Shown: positions 55,165 through 64,000, counted from the first letter of the stretch. The stretch: DNA of 64,000 nucleotides from Anabaenopsis elenkinii CCIBt3563 (GCF_015245355.1 NZ_CP063311.1:1199313-1263312), one strand, 5' to 3'. Translations and numbers: made by a program. Notes: generated from the letters alone by a model not told the origin.

Positions 55165-56131
55165 CAACCGCCAAGGTAATTTAAGCATAAACTATAAGTA
55201 GTCCCTTTTCATGTGAAGCGATCGCTTGCTACAGGTATATGCCCAAGCCGTACAGTTACGACCTTCGTCAAAAAGTAATCCAAGCGATTGAACTCGATGG
55301 CTTGAAGAAAACTCAAGCCAGTCAAATGTTTAATATTAGTCGCAACACCATCACCCTATGGTTGAAGCGAAAAACCGAAACGGGGGACTTCCAAGCCTTG
55401 CCTAATCAGCGTCCTGGGAATGGTCACAAAATTACCGATTGGGAAAAATTTCGTGAGTTTGCTTCCGTACATGGCGATAAAACCCAAGTAGAGATGGCCT
55501 CACTTTGGCCTGAAGAAATTAGCGATCGCACAATCTCAAGAGCTTTGAAAAAAATTGGTTTTACGCGAAAAAAAAGACTTATGGCTACCGTGAGCGCGAT
55601 GAGGTCAAACGACAGGCTTTCGTAACGCAGTTGTCTGAGTTACCTGTGGAGAAGATTGTATACCTCGATGAGTCAGGAATGGACAACCGAGACCAGTATG
55701 ATTACGGTTGGAACTCAAAAGGACAGCGCTTCCATGCACTTAAATCAGGTCGTCGTGAAGGTCGGGTGAACATAATTGCCGCGCTGTGTAACCATAAGCT
55801 GATAGCTCCTTTCACTGTTGAGGGTGCGTGTAATCGAATAGTATTTGAGACTTGGCTTGAAGCTTGTTTGCTTCCCACACTCAAACCAGGACAGGTTGTG
55901 GTGATGGATAATGCCACATTTCATAAAGGTGGGCGCATTCAACAACTGATTCAGTACGCAGGGTGTGAAGTGCTGTACCTACCACCTTATTCTCCAGACC
56001 TGAATCAGATTGAAAAATGTTGGTCTTGGTTAAAAAGTCGAATCCGCAAAAAACTTGAGCGGTTTGATTCTTTACGAGATGCCATTGAGGATGTCTTGCT
56101 TTTTGCGTCCTAACCTCCTTGGCGGTTGCTA
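55162..56131 (+). mobile_element. IS630-family insertion sequence
   Basis: 970-bp element with perfect 15-bp terminal inverted repeats TAGCAACCGCCAAGG (55162-55176) and CCTTGGCGGTTGCTA (56117-56131). It is flanked by TA at 55160-55161 and 56132-56133, the target duplication of the IS630/Tc1 group. It carries one transposase gene read through a frameshift. It disrupts the DNA methyltransferase; excision leaving one TA would restore the gene. Confidence 0.95.
55239..56113 (+). CDS. IS630 transposase, made by -1 frameshift
   Basis: The first frame (55239-55625) has an N-terminal helix-turn-helix ([25 protein letters not shown]). The second (to 56113) holds the DDE core: [18 protein letters not shown] and NQIEKCWSW. 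They join by a -1 shift at the A8 run 55568-55575 ([10 protein letters not shown] continuing to FVTQLSELP), a slippery site used by many IS630 elements. All catalytic acids are present, so the element looks active. Confidence 0.92.
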
Positions 56132-56133
56132 TA

Positions 56134-56454
56134 GCTTCTAAATGCATCAACCCTAGAGATATTCATTTGGATTCCCCTGTCAGAACAGTCACTTGTAGAA
56201 ATTTATCCAGTCCAACCGGTGATATGTTACGCATTCGTTTACCAGATGGACGGAGAAGAAGGCTGACAGTTCGTGAGGGCGCGCGTCTACAAAGTTTCCC
56301 TGATTGGTTTCAATTTCAAGGTTCCCAAAATAATCAGTTTAACCAGATTGGTAATGCTGTACCTCCTTTATTAGCAAAGGCTTTAGCGAATTCTGTAAAA
56401 ACTTATTTGCACAGGAATCAATACTCTTATCATCTTCACAGCTTCATTTCTTAA
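56134..56454 (+). pseudogene. C5-cytosine DNA methyltransferase, 3' part
   Basis: Continues exactly in frame from the codon interrupted at 55160-55161: ...KKYEI joined to [14 protein letters not shown]. It carries the end of the target-recognition region, motif IX ([14 protein letters not shown]) and motif X ([16 protein letters not shown]). Joined, the two parts make 336 codons, a normal length for this class. The last 11 bases overlap the stop of the convergent oxidase gene. Confidence 0.9.
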
Positions 56455-57778
56455 ATTCTAAAACCTTGCTTTTACCAGGATTCATTAACCCATAAGGGTC
56501 AACCATTTCCTTAAACTTTAACTGCTCAGGGTCAATCACCTTTCTCCCCCCATCTTCAATAATATATGTGTGGGGATTAGCAATAGATACCCCCTTGGCT
56601 TCGTGATAGCGAATAATTTCATTTAGGCGTTCTTCTGTGGTGTAACGCACCAGCTGTAAAGCACCAGGAATTACCCTTCCATGCACTCGGAAAAATTCTA
56701 AATGCATCATCACTTCATCCCCAAAGTAATGATACATATGCTCTACCAATTCCAAATTAGGATCGGGGGGAAACATACTTTGTAAGTAGGTAATTGAATT
56801 ATCTATACTCCGGGCGTGAAGGGTGGTGTGATTCCAAGTAAATTCCCCCAAGTTCAGACTTTTTTGTGCAACTGGTTTTTTATAAGTAATCTGTCCACCA
56901 TATTGCTGCACTAAACCCGGTAATAATTCTAAACTCGGTTCCGCCAACATTAAAAAAACTGAGTGACTACCTTGAGGAATATAGTCTTGTAGTGGGTGAA
57001 AGTATTCGGGAATGGGCGCTGCAAACACCGCAATTAATTTTTTAATCATCCCATCCCCATTACCCAGGGCTTGCCCAAACCTCCCAGCTGCCATAAAGTC
57101 ATTAAAAGTAACAATCACTTCCGCCCAAGGGTAAGCAGGCCCTAAGGGAATTTCCGCCTCAGTAATAATGCCATTGATACCCCAAGCATGAGTTACTTTA
57201 CTGACATCATCACCTCGCAATTCCATTACACGGGGCTGGTCTTCTAAGGTTACCACTCGCAGGGCTAAAATATTACCGCGATCGCCTAACAACCCATACT
57301 GTATTGACCCAATACCCCCACTTCCACCAGCAATAAATCCAGCAATAGTCGCTGTGCGGTATGTCGAGGGTGCCATTCGGATTTCCCAGCCTATTTCCCT
57401 AGCTTTTTTATCTATGGCCGCCAACTTCACCCCAGCTTCTACCCGTGCTACCCCCGGTTTTACCCAAGGTATCCCCTGCATCTTCGACATATCTAAAATT
57501 ACGCCCCCATGTAAAGGCACACACTGCCCATAATTACCAGTTCCCGCACCTCTCACAGTTACAGGGATTTGGGATTCTACACAAGCCTGGGCAACTTTTA
57601 TTACTTCTTTTTCATTGCTGGGACGGACAACCATATCCCCAACTTTTCCTTGCAGCTTTGGTACTAGAACCGGGCTAAAAGTGTGATAATCTTGAGATAA
57701 TTTAGCCACATGGCTAGGTTCAGTGATAATTTCTATACCCTCGAGAGCGTTAATCAGCGCATCTAATATTTTTATCAT
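56444..57778 (-). CDS. FAD-linked oxidase (GlcD/VAO-type)
   Basis: 444 residues. A PCMH-type FAD domain occupies the first half ([65 protein letters not shown]), and an FAD-linked C-terminal domain ends with [15 protein letters not shown]. These flavoenzymes oxidise 2-hydroxy acids such as glycolate or D-lactate; which one is not clear. The protein is soluble. It converges on the broken methyltransferase gene. Confidence 0.9.
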   Translation of the reverse strand: MIKILDALINALEGIEIITEPSHVAKLSQDYHTFSPVLVPKLQGKVGDMVVRPSNEKEVIKVAQACVESQIPVTVRGAGTGNYGQCVPLHGGVILDMSKMQGIPWVKPGVARVEAGVKLAAIDKKAREIGWEIRMAPSTYRTATIAGFIAGGSGGIGSIQYGLLGDRGNILALRVVTLEDQPRVMELRGDDVSKVTHAWGINGIITEAEIPLGPAYPWAEVIVTFNDFMAAGRFGQALGNGDGMIKKLIAVFAAPIPEYFHPLQDYIPQGSHSVFLMLAEPSLELLPGLVQQYGGQITYKKPVAQKSLNLGEFTWNHTTLHARSIDNSITYLQSMFPPDPNLELVEHMYHYFGDEVMMHLEFFRVHGRVIPGALQLVRYTTEERLNEIIRYHEAKGVSIANPHTYIIEDGGRKVIDPEQLKFKEMVDPYGLMNPGKSKVLEFKK

Positions 57779-58087
57779 CGTGTGTTTTAATGTTTAGTTT
57801 AAGTGTGACTGATTTAATATAAATTGACAGCAACAGAACGGATGAATTACTTTTCATATCTATACCAATACAAAATTCACTCTTTTGGTAGATGGTTGAG
57901 ATACCAAATAATAGACCTGTAGACCTGAAACCGTTAACCGTTCGCCCTAGCATATCCTCTTCCTGTGTGATAATTAGAACTAAGGAAGAAAATCCTGGAA
58001 AAAAAGTTAAACACTTTTGAAATCACTCTGCATAATCTGAGTAAATTTCCTTAAAATCTATCAAGTGAGAGCGCGAGGCTAGCAAGA
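57779..58087. other. Divergent intergenic region
   Basis: 309 bases between the oxidase start and the 2H-type gene. AT-rich with GAGG near 58074. Promoters for both genes must lie here; none is recognised with confidence. Confidence 0.4.
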
Positions 58088-58876
58088 TTGGACGACAACT
58101 ATCAAACTTACCTGAACCGGGTAGCAAGAATGACGCTACCGGAAGCTTACAGATCCCAAATTCAGCATATTCAGGAGTCTGCTAAGTTTCATTTGCATTC
58201 TGGATTCAGACAAGCTACACCTTTTCCTGGGTATTCATTCATTACCCCACCTGCAGAGGAAGATAGGAAAAACTCTAGTTTCTATACAAAATTAAAGTCT
58301 TACCAGCAGGAACTTTTACAGTTACCTGTTAATAGTGATTTGATTGTCCCTACACCCCCTACTAGCTTTCATTTGACTTTAGCTGACTTGATTTGGGACA
58401 GTGCTTATCTTCATGCATGCGAAGAAAACCCTGACTTTGAACAACAGTTACGTTCTTGTTGTGGGGAAATATTGCAGCAATATCAACAATCCATCACCAA
58501 CGCCACTGATCCCATTCAATGGCAAATGCTCGGATTGATAGTAATGCCCAGAGCTTTAGGTGTTTGTTTAGTTCCCCATGACCAACCCTCTTATGAGCAG
58601 ATTATTCAATTTCGCCGCCAAATCTATCAAAATCCCAAGTTAATGGCTTTGGGTATTGAACAGCATTATCACCTGACAGCTCACGTTACATTGGGCTATT
58701 TTGGCGACATTCCCTCCGATTTAGACCGGAGCAATTTCACCACTATGTTGTCTGATTTGAATCAGCAATGGCTGGAAAGTTCTCCAGAATTTTCCATCCA
58801 CTCTGTGGAACTACGGAAATTTGACGACATGACCCACTATTATCGTCAAGCAGACTGGCCGAGTTTAAATTTTTAA
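58088..58876 (+). CDS. 2H phosphoesterase-like (DUF1868-type) protein
   Basis: 262 residues from a TTG start with GAGG nine bases upstream. Two HxTx motifs, HLTL at 95-98 and HVTL at 199-202, each in a beta-strand context (TSFHLTLADL and TAHVTLGYFG), mark the 2H fold of LigT and cyclic phosphodiesterases. Members hydrolyse or form 2'-5' or 2',3'-cyclic phosphate bonds, mostly on RNA or nucleotides. The substrate here is unknown. A later ATG (residue 15) is an alternative start. Confidence 0.75.
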   Translation: MDDNYQTYLNRVARMTLPEAYRSQIQHIQESAKFHLHSGFRQATPFPGYSFITPPAEEDRKNSSFYTKLKSYQQELLQLPVNSDLIVPTPPTSFHLTLADLIWDSAYLHACEENPDFEQQLRSCCGEILQQYQQSITNATDPIQWQMLGLIVMPRALGVCLVPHDQPSYEQIIQFRRQIYQNPKLMALGIEQHYHLTAHVTLGYFGDIPSDLDRSNFTTMLSDLNQQWLESSPEFSIHSVELRKFDDMTHYYRQADWPSLNF

Positions 58877-59355
58877 TTCCTCCAGGTCAGTTAATGTCTG
58901 ACGACATACCCAGAGTCACCCATAGGGCCACACTGTATGTAAGCATACAGTGTGGACTAATCTCACCCACGGAAATCTCCCTGATTCACGATTCTCCCCC
59001 CGCATCAAACAATAAATTGATCATTAAACGGGAATCCCATAGCTCATATTTGAGGTTTTTCCAGACTTCCCTCCATAGGAATTGCAGATAATTGGGCTAA
59101 ACACTACAAATTAAAACCTAATTTCATCGCTGATTTATCTGAAATCTTGCTAGTTCAGCTTGTATTTAATTATGTCCATACCAAATTGAGATAGCTAAAG
59201 CCTGTTTATACTTACACATTGTGTTGTATAAATTGCATCCTTGATGATTGATTACTCAAGTAAGTACGGTAGATATCAATATCAAGGATGTAAAATCAAT
59301 GCCTCTGGTGAGGATGTCTGACGCTATCGTTATCAGACTATAAAGGGTATTTCAA
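58877..59355. other. Intergenic region between the 2H-type and PIN genes
   Basis: 479 bases. The hairpin at 58928-58955 is listed separately. The rest is AT-rich; a repeated word ATATCAAGGATG occurs before the PIN gene. A 65-codon frame at 58894-59091 overlaps the hairpin and is not accepted as a gene. Confidence 0.4.
58928..58955 (+). terminator. Hairpin after the 2H-type gene
   Basis: Perfect 12-bp arms CCACACTGTATG and CATACAGTGTGG with a TAAG loop, about 50 bases past the stop. No T run follows, so termination is likely but not certain. Confidence 0.6.
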
Positions 59356-59808
59356 GTGATCAGAATTTTATTGGATGCTGATTTAATATTAGAAGCCTTC
59401 ATGAACCGCCGAGAATTAACAGAAGATATTAGACAATTATTAGACGGTGTAGATCCATTGATTCAGATGTATTTGACAAATGTCGGCTGGCAAAAAATTT
59501 CCGTCTATGCCAGTTGCTTAAATGGAAGTAATATTACTGATATATTAGTATACTGGTTACAGCAGAAAATTGCAGTTTCTCACGTTGACCAACAAATTAT
59601 CCAAACAGCACGCTCATTACCTCTCAAGGATTTTGAATCCGCTGTAGAGTTATCCTGTGCTCAGTATTGGCAGCTAGATGCAATTGTTACCCATAAACAG
59701 GAAGATTTCGCCTTGTCTACAAATAAGTTGTTGTGGGTTTGGTCAATAGCAGACCTACGCTTACGTGCAAACCTAGAAAATCAGCTACAAGCAACTAGAT
59801 ATATTTAA
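59356..59808 (+). CDS. PIN-domain ribonuclease-like protein
   Basis: 150 residues from GTG. Acidic residues typical of the PIN active site: Asp7 (RILLDADLILEAF), Asp92 and Glu94 (KDFESAVELSCAQ), Asp108 (QLDAIVTHKQEDF) and Asp117. PIN proteins cut RNA and are often VapC toxins. Here no antitoxin gene precedes it, so it may be an orphan, or not a toxin. Family call good; role uncertain. Confidence 0.8.
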   Translation: MIRILLDADLILEAFMNRRELTEDIRQLLDGVDPLIQMYLTNVGWQKISVYASCLNGSNITDILVYWLQQKIAVSHVDQQIIQTARSLPLKDFESAVELSCAQYWQLDAIVTHKQEDFALSTNKLLWVWSIADLRLRANLENQLQATRYI

Positions 59809-60295
59809 TTGACCCGCATCCGGCCAAAATAAAACCCGATTCCCAGATAACATTTACAAATGCTAAAATATCTTCATGTCCGTCAAGCTCACATATAAAC
59901 AGCGAAGTACGTAAGCCTGGAGGGATCCTGTACGTCCGGACTTGCCATAGCTTGTCGAAGACATCCAGAACACCAGGAGCAAAAATCCTAAATCTTGCAC
60001 AAATGTGGGAGTCTTAGTACCAGTTTCGTTAAATCGCCCATAAAATGCCATCCGTCAGTCGGTGTACCCTTTCAGAAGCGGTGAGTTCTACCATTTCAGC
60101 CTGTGGAGTGAACAAAACCCTTACTAGTAGTCATACTCAGACTAAGTTAAAACAGAAAGTAAACACCGAAGATGATACGTGGTTTTAGTCAGATACTCCC
60201 ACACTTGTATAGCTTTGGGTAGGTTTTACAGCAGGCATCTAGGTTGGCTGCTCCCGTAAACCCCACTAAGCTTTCAATCAGCTGGAATCTTAAAG
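59809..60295. other. Unexplained intergenic region with inverted repeats upstream of rpsU
   Basis: Not protein-coding as far as can be seen, with more even base composition than neighbouring spacers. ACAAATGTGGGAGT (59999-60012) pairs with ACTCCCACACTTGT (60195-60208) with one mismatch. A local hairpin has GGTTTTAC (60222-60229) against GTAAACC (60256-60262) and GCAG (60231-60234) against CTGC (60248-60251). This could be an RNA gene on either strand or a regulatory leader. I did not recognise 6S, RNase P, tmRNA or SRP RNA in it. Confidence 0.35.
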
Positions 60296-60323
60296 TTAGA
60301 CAAAGGTCTGTTTTTTGTATACT
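60296..60323 (+). promoter_or_regulatory. Sigma-70-type promoter candidate for rpsU
   Basis: TTAGAC (60296-60301), a 16-base spacer, and TATACT (60318-60323) lie about 60 bases before the rpsU start. The spacing and -10 match fit a housekeeping promoter; the -35 match is weaker. Confidence 0.45.
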
Positions 60324-60386
60324 CTAGGTAACTGAATTGGTTACCACTGTCGGAAGATCAATTAAATTAACATATTAGGAGAGATA

Positions 60387-60575
60387 ATGACCCAAATCAT
60401 AGTGGGTGAAAATGAAGCTATCGAGTCAGCTTTACGTCGGTTTAAGCGAGAAGTGTCTAAAGCAGGCATTTTTCCAGATATGAGGAAGCATCGTCACTTT
60501 GAAACCCCTCTGGAAAAACGCAAACGTAAAGAAATTGCCAAGCACAGGCAGAGTAAGAGACGTTTCCGCAATTAA
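60387..60575 (+). CDS. rpsU: 30S ribosomal protein S21
   Basis: 62 residues, basic: [25 protein letters not shown] at the start and a C-terminal [12 protein letters not shown]21 binds late to the 30S subunit and helps mRNA base-pairing at initiation. AGGAG lies five bases upstream of the ATG. In several cyanobacteria rpsU follows an RNA-binding protein gene; here it stands alone behind a long unexplained region. Confidence 0.95.
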   Translation: MTQIIVGENEAIESALRRFKREVSKAGIFPDMRKHRHFETPLEKRKRKEIAKHRQSKRRFRN

Positions 60576-60663
60576 CCTGTTTGCGGAGTTTCCCATCTGC
60601 CTATAGGGTGGGAATAGATAGCCAGTCCTACCCAGCAAAGGGCGGGACAATATTCTTTTCTAT

Positions 60664-60694
60664 CAAAGCCCCCAGAGACTATCTGAGGGCTTTG
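60664..60694. terminator. Terminator between rpsU and hydrolase genes
   Basis: Arms CAAAGCCC (60664-60671) and GGGCTTTG (60687-60694) plus inner CAGA/TCTG pairing. It lies between convergent genes and ends one base before the hydrolase stop. Confidence 0.7.
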
Positions 60695-60695
60695 C

Positions 60696-61370
60696 TTATG
60701 AGCTTTCCGGTGTCAGGTAACGGGTAAACCAGTCACTCGCCAATTGTGCTACTGCTGCCAATGTCCCCGGTTCTTCAAATAAATGGGTGGCTCTAGGAAT
60801 AATTTCCAACTGCTTTTGTATACGTAATTGTTCCAGTGCATCCTGATTCATCTCTATCACTGGGGTATCGTATCCACCAACAATCAGCAGTGTTGGTGCT
60901 TGGACATCAGGTAACGCTGAACCGGCTAAATCAGGTCGTCCGCCACGAGAAACCACCGCTTTCACAGACACAGGGCGTTTCGCCGCCGCTACCAGAGCCG
61001 CCCCGCCCCCTGTACTCGCTCCAAAGTAACCTATTTGCAGGTGATGGGTTTGTGGGTACTGTCCTAGCCAGTCTGTGGTATCCACTAATCTCCGTGCCAA
61101 TAATTCAATATCAAAGCGCAAATGTCCTGTTATCAGGTCAATTTCTTCCTCTTCATGAGTTAGTAAGTCAATTAGCAGCGTTCCTAGTCCAGCCTGTTGT
61201 AAAACTCCAGCAACATATCGATTACGGGGACTATGGCGACTGCTACCACTGCCATGAGCAAATACTACTATACCTGTGGCTCCATCAGGAATCACCAAAT
61301 TCCCCTCTAAGTTTACTTCACCTGCTGCCACTGATACTAAATGTTGGTTCTTTGTAGATGTGTTATCCAC
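60696..61370 (-). CDS. Alpha/beta hydrolase (dienelactone hydrolase-like)
   Basis: 224 residues from GTG at 61370, chosen because AGGAGG lies seven bases upstream; a TTG two codons earlier is only one base from that site. Landmarks: VVFAHGSGSSRHSP, nucleophile Ser in YFGASTGGGAAL, an Asp in VGGYDTPV and His in PRATHLFEE. Substrate unknown. The small size and GASTGG motif resemble dienelactone hydrolases. Confidence 0.85.
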   Translation of the reverse strand: MDNTSTKNQHLVSVAAGEVNLEGNLVIPDGATGIVVFAHGSGSSRHSPRNRYVAGVLQQAGLGTLLIDLLTHEEEEIDLITGHLRFDIELLARRLVDTTDWLGQYPQTHHLQIGYFGASTGGGAALVAAAKRPVSVKAVVSRGGRPDLAGSALPDVQAPTLLIVGGYDTPVIEMNQDALEQLRIQKQLEIIPRATHLFEEPGTLAAVAQLASDWFTRYLTPESS

Positions 61371-61524
61371 TGACAAACCTCCTTTGACGCTTTGTTGCCT
61401 ATTTATATTTGATATTTTTTTGGTATTTTATACTTCTGCTATGAGGCAGTTTGTCAAAATCAACTCCTACTCCATAAAGCGGTAAACTAAAAGTAGACCA
61501 GGACATAAATCTTGTGATTCTCTT

Positions 61525-62106
61525 ATGCAGAATTCTACATCTGGAAATGATGGGGATTTGATCAGGCAAGTTGCGACTTTAAGCGCAATTATTGCCGGTT
61601 TTGTTGTCAACGTAGTATCCAATCTTTTTCCGCTCCAGGGATTGACTATAGGAGAAATTTCTAATACTTTCTTCGCTAATGTCCTGATTATCCCCGCTAA
61701 CTATGCTTTTGCTATTTGGGGACTGATTTATCTAGGTTTATTCACTTTCGGAATTTATCAATTTCTCCCCAACCACAGGTATGATGACGATTTACGCAAA
61801 AGCGGGTACTTGTTGGTGATTGCCTCTGTGGCTCAAATTATCTGGGTATATCTTTTCCTCTCCCAACTCTTTGCTCTGTCTGCGATCGCCATACTCTTAA
61901 TTCTCATACCACTAATTGCTATCTATTTGCGCTTAGGCATTGGCAAAAAGCGTGTGTCTCAAAGCAAGAGGTGGTGTGTTCACTTTCCTATCAGTATTTA
62001 TCTGGGCTGGATTAGTGTGGCAACTATTGTTAATATAGCCTCTGCTTTGTATTTTCACGGTTGGCAAGGCTGGGGGATTTCTCCTGAAATATGGACTGCT
62101 ATTATG
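61525..62106 (+). pseudogene. TspO/MBR-related tryptophan-rich sensory protein, 5' part
   Basis: 194 codons with five likely membrane segments (for example SAIIAGFVVNVVSNLF, YAFAIWGLIYLGLFTFG, YLLVIASVAQIIWVYLFL). The segment PANYAFAIWGLIYLGLF is typical of the cyanobacterial TspO-like family, proteins linked to porphyrin and stress signalling. The frame is cut by an IS4-family insertion after codon 194 (TAIM) and resumes at 63297. Without the element the product would be 262 residues. Confidence 0.85.
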
Positions 62107-63285
62107 CACAAGTGTTGAATGTTAAGAAAGAGGGTATAAAAATTGCCCAAAATATATTAAAATTTGGGCTAGCTATCTAAAAGGTATTGTTTAATGACGA
62201 TTATAAATTCATTTCCGAAGATTGTCAAAGACATCCTCAGCCCATTACCAAAAAACGATTATCCGGTATTGAATAGCCGTCTGTTCGTGGAGTGTTGGCT
62301 AGCTTATGCACTGGATAATAGCTTAACGAGTATGCGGGATTTATTTAAAAGATTAAATCATACAGGGTTTAGCGTGAATATTGGCACATTCTCCAAAGCC
62401 AACACACATCGAAGCCAAGAACCATTCCAAAAAATATATCAGCAATTAAATCAATTAATTCAGAAAAAAGCCCAGAAGAAGTTACATAATAAATACGCAA
62501 TATGTCCAATTGATTCAACCGTCATCACATTGACAAGTAAATTACTATGGGTGTTAGGTCATCACCAAGTAAAGCTTTTTAGTTCTCTCAATCTTGCCAC
62601 GGGAATTCCAGAGGATAATTTCATCAATTTTGGGCATAAACATGATTATAAGTTTGGCTCAAAAATGATGTCTAAATTGCCAGCAGATGCTGTTGGAGTA
62701 ATGGATAGGGGCTTCGCCGGATTAAATTTTATCGACGAATTAAACCAAGCTAGTAAGTATTTTGTTTTACGAATAAAAAATAATTGGAAACTAGAGCCTG
62801 ATTCAGAAACTGGACTAGTAAAAATTGGTTCAGCTAAAGATGCTAAAGCTTATAGAGTGATTAATTTTTGTGACTTAGAAACTGAAGTAGAATTCCGGTT
62901 GGTTACTAATTTACCAGCCGATGGAGAAGCACCAGTGACAGATGAAGATATCCGGGATATTTATCGCTGTCGATGGGGAGTCGAACTGTTATGGAAGTTC
63001 TTAAAGATGCACTTGAAGCTGGATAAATTAATTACTAAAAATGTGAATGGTATTGCGATTCAACTGTATGCAAGTCTCATCGCTTATCTAATTTTAGGAC
63101 TCGTCTCTATTCCTAAAGAATGGGGTGATAAGTTATTAGATAAATTTCGCTATCTCCAAGCCTGTATGTGTCAACAAATCAGTTACGTCCATTGGATGGA
63201 AGATATTATGCTATGTTGACATTTTCACCCTTGATAAGACTACTATACAGAATTATGTAAAGTTTTGTAAAGACATTCAACATTT
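62107..63285 (+). mobile_element. IS4-family insertion sequence
   Basis: 1179 bp between two copies of CTGCTATTATG (62096-62106 and 63286-63296), an 11-bp target duplication. Near the ends TGTTGAATGT and ACATTCAACA form the terminal inverted repeats; the outermost bases do not match perfectly. It carries one intact DDE transposase gene. It interrupts the TspO-like gene, and precise excision would restore that frame. Confidence 0.9.
62194..63219 (+). CDS. IS4-family DDE transposase
   Basis: 341 residues. Catalytic acids: Asp107 (CPIDSTVI), Asp171 (GVMDRGFAG) and Glu264 in the IS4 signature Y-x2-R-x3-E-x6-K (IYRCRWGVELLWKFLK, Tyr257 to Lys271). The N-terminus resembles the DUF4372-type helical region of this family. 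The frame is unbroken, so the transposase could be active. Confidence 0.92.
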   Translation: MTIINSFPKIVKDILSPLPKNDYPVLNSRLFVECWLAYALDNSLTSMRDLFKRLNHTGFSVNIGTFSKANTHRSQEPFQKIYQQLNQLIQKKAQKKLHNKYAICPIDSTVITLTSKLLWVLGHHQVKLFSSLNLATGIPEDNFINFGHKHDYKFGSKMMSKLPADAVGVMDRGFAGLNFIDELNQASKYFVLRIKNNWKLEPDSETGLVKIGSAKDAKAYRVINFCDLETEVEFRLVTNLPADGEAPVTDEDIRDIYRCRWGVELLWKFLKMHLKLDKLITKNVNGIAIQLYASLIAYLILGLVSIPKEWGDKLLDKFRYLQACMCQQISYVHWMEDIMLC

Positions 63286-63296
63286 CTGCTATTATG

Positions 63297-63503
63297 TTAT
63301 TAGCGGCTTTTACTATTGCCGCCCTCATTGTCACCCAACACCAAGACTTTGCCTATACAGGAGTCACAGTTTGGGCATTGGTGGCGATCGCAATCAAGCA
63401 CTGGCAAAATTCTTTACTGAGAAACCTGGCACTAATTTTCGCCATAGCCTTAGTGGCAATAATCACAATTAACAGTGTAAAACCTCAACGTCCACAGACA
63501 TAA
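63297..63503 (+). pseudogene. TspO/MBR-related protein, 3' part
   Basis: 68 codons continuing from TAIM with LLAAFTIAALIVTQHQDFAY; two hydrophobic segments follow, ending LVAIITINSVKPQRPQT. The codon phase matches the 5' part once the element and one duplicate are removed. Its stop TAA is immediately followed by the ATG of the next gene, so the two were probably co-transcribed before the insertion. Confidence 0.85.
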
Positions 63504-64000
63504 ATGGAACAACCCAGTACTCATCCCCGAGATTGGTCATGGCACTTCTGGCCCGCTGTACCTCTATATCCCTACGGTAAACGGCGGACAATTTGCTCAG
63601 AAATAGTCAAAGATACTATCTGGACATTCGATCAGCTTCAAGGCATTCTTTACACTGTTGTGCCCATTCGGATGACTGTGGTGAAACTTGCACGGGGAGG
63701 TCTTCTGGTTTACGCCCCAGTTGCTCCCACTCCTGAATGTGTCCGCCTCGTTAACAACTTAGTCACACAACACGGCGATGTTAAATACATCATTCTACCC
63801 ACTAGCTCCGGTCTAGAACATAAGGTTTTTGTTGGTCCTTTTGCTCGCCGCTTCCCCCAAGCACAGGTTTTTGTTGCGCCCCATCAATGGAGTTTCCCCA
63901 TCAATTTACCCCTGAGTTGGCTGGGTTTTCCCCCAGAACGCACTCAGGTACTTCCAGAAGATAGTAGTGACAGTCCTTTTGCTGATGAGTTTGATTATCA
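63504..64000 (+). CDS. DUF4336 family protein (3' partial)
   Basis: 165 residues are visible before the right edge: MEQPSTHPRDWSWHFWPAV, LYPYGKRRTICSEIVKDTIWTFDQLQGILYT, VPIRMTVVKL, and a metallo-beta-lactamase-like stretch KYIILPTSSGLEHKVFVGPFARRFP. It matches the cyanobacterial/plant DUF4336 family, of unknown function. It starts directly after the stop of the TspO-like gene; the IS4 insertion upstream may reduce its expression. Confidence 0.8.
   Translation, partial: MEQPSTHPRDWSWHFWPAVPLYPYGKRRTICSEIVKDTIWTFDQLQGILYTVVPIRMTVVKLARGGLLVYAPVAPTPECVRLVNNLVTQHGDVKYIILPTSSGLEHKVFVGPFARRFPQAQVFVAPHQWSFPINLPLSWLGFPPERTQVLPEDSSDSPFADEFDY

Noticed and set aside
59809..60295. RNase P RNA, tmRNA or SRP RNA
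   Set aside because: AGTCCGGA, CCGGACTT and GGGAGCAGCCA words were tempting, but the surrounding conserved blocks of these RNAs are absent.

Overview
The window reads as a chromosomal segment of a filamentous, probably heterocyst-forming cyanobacterium (Nostocales type). The evidence is the high density of the HIP1 octamer GCGATCGC and its hexamer core, photosynthesis genes (psbY, a CRR6-type NDH-1 assembly factor), cyanobacterium-typical families (iron-uptake porin, DUF3685, DUF760, TIGR02652, a FurC-like regulator) and intergenic heptad repeats of the GGGAACA type. No rRNA, tRNA or CRISPR array was seen.

Left part (1-20.7 kb): after the tail of an unidentified gene and a MITE-like repeat lies a pentapeptide-repeat membrane protein with a probable frameshift at its signal peptide. 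Then comes the most interesting region: two tandem modules, each transcribed leftwards in the order exporter, adaptor, isomerase, precursor peptides. Each exporter is a cNMP-like/C39-peptidase/ABC fusion, each adaptor an HlyD protein, and each isomerase a PpiC/SurA-type protein without a signal peptide. Six small precursors with a common leader ending in a double glycine surround the export genes. This is a bacteriocin-type or peptide-secretion locus with unusually diverse cores. The two exporter genes are about 96 percent identical while adaptors and isomerases have clearly diverged, which suggests gene conversion.

Middle part (20.7-47.5 kb): mostly ordinary housekeeping genes. They cover branched-chain amino acids (ilvN, ilvC), isoprenoid precursors (ispG, ispD), proteolysis (an S41 peptidase and an HtrA-like protease without a PDZ domain), chromosome structure (scpB, HU), folate (folC) and cobamide synthesis (cobD-like). 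There are also photosystem and NDH-1 factors, a FurC-like regulator, a DUF3685 protein with a degenerate receiver, a flavoprotein that has lost its disulfide-reductase motifs, map, an amidase, a gamma-carbonic-anhydrase-like protein and small metabolic enzymes. Two more MITE copies lie here.

Iron locus (47.6-54.4 kb): an SLH/OprB porin is divergent from two paralogous Fe(III)-binding proteins, a two-domain permease and an ATPase. Together they form an outer-membrane to cytoplasm ferric-iron route.

Right part (54.4-64 kb): two genes are cleanly interrupted by insertion sequences. A C5-cytosine DNA methyltransferase carries an IS630 element (TA duplication), and a TspO-like membrane protein carries an IS4-family element (11-bp duplication). 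In both, precise excision would restore the reading frame, so the insertions look recent. Between them are an FAD-linked oxidase, a 2H-phosphoesterase-like protein, a PIN-domain protein, an unexplained intergenic region rich in inverted repeats, rpsU and an alpha/beta hydrolase. A DUF4336 gene runs off the right edge.
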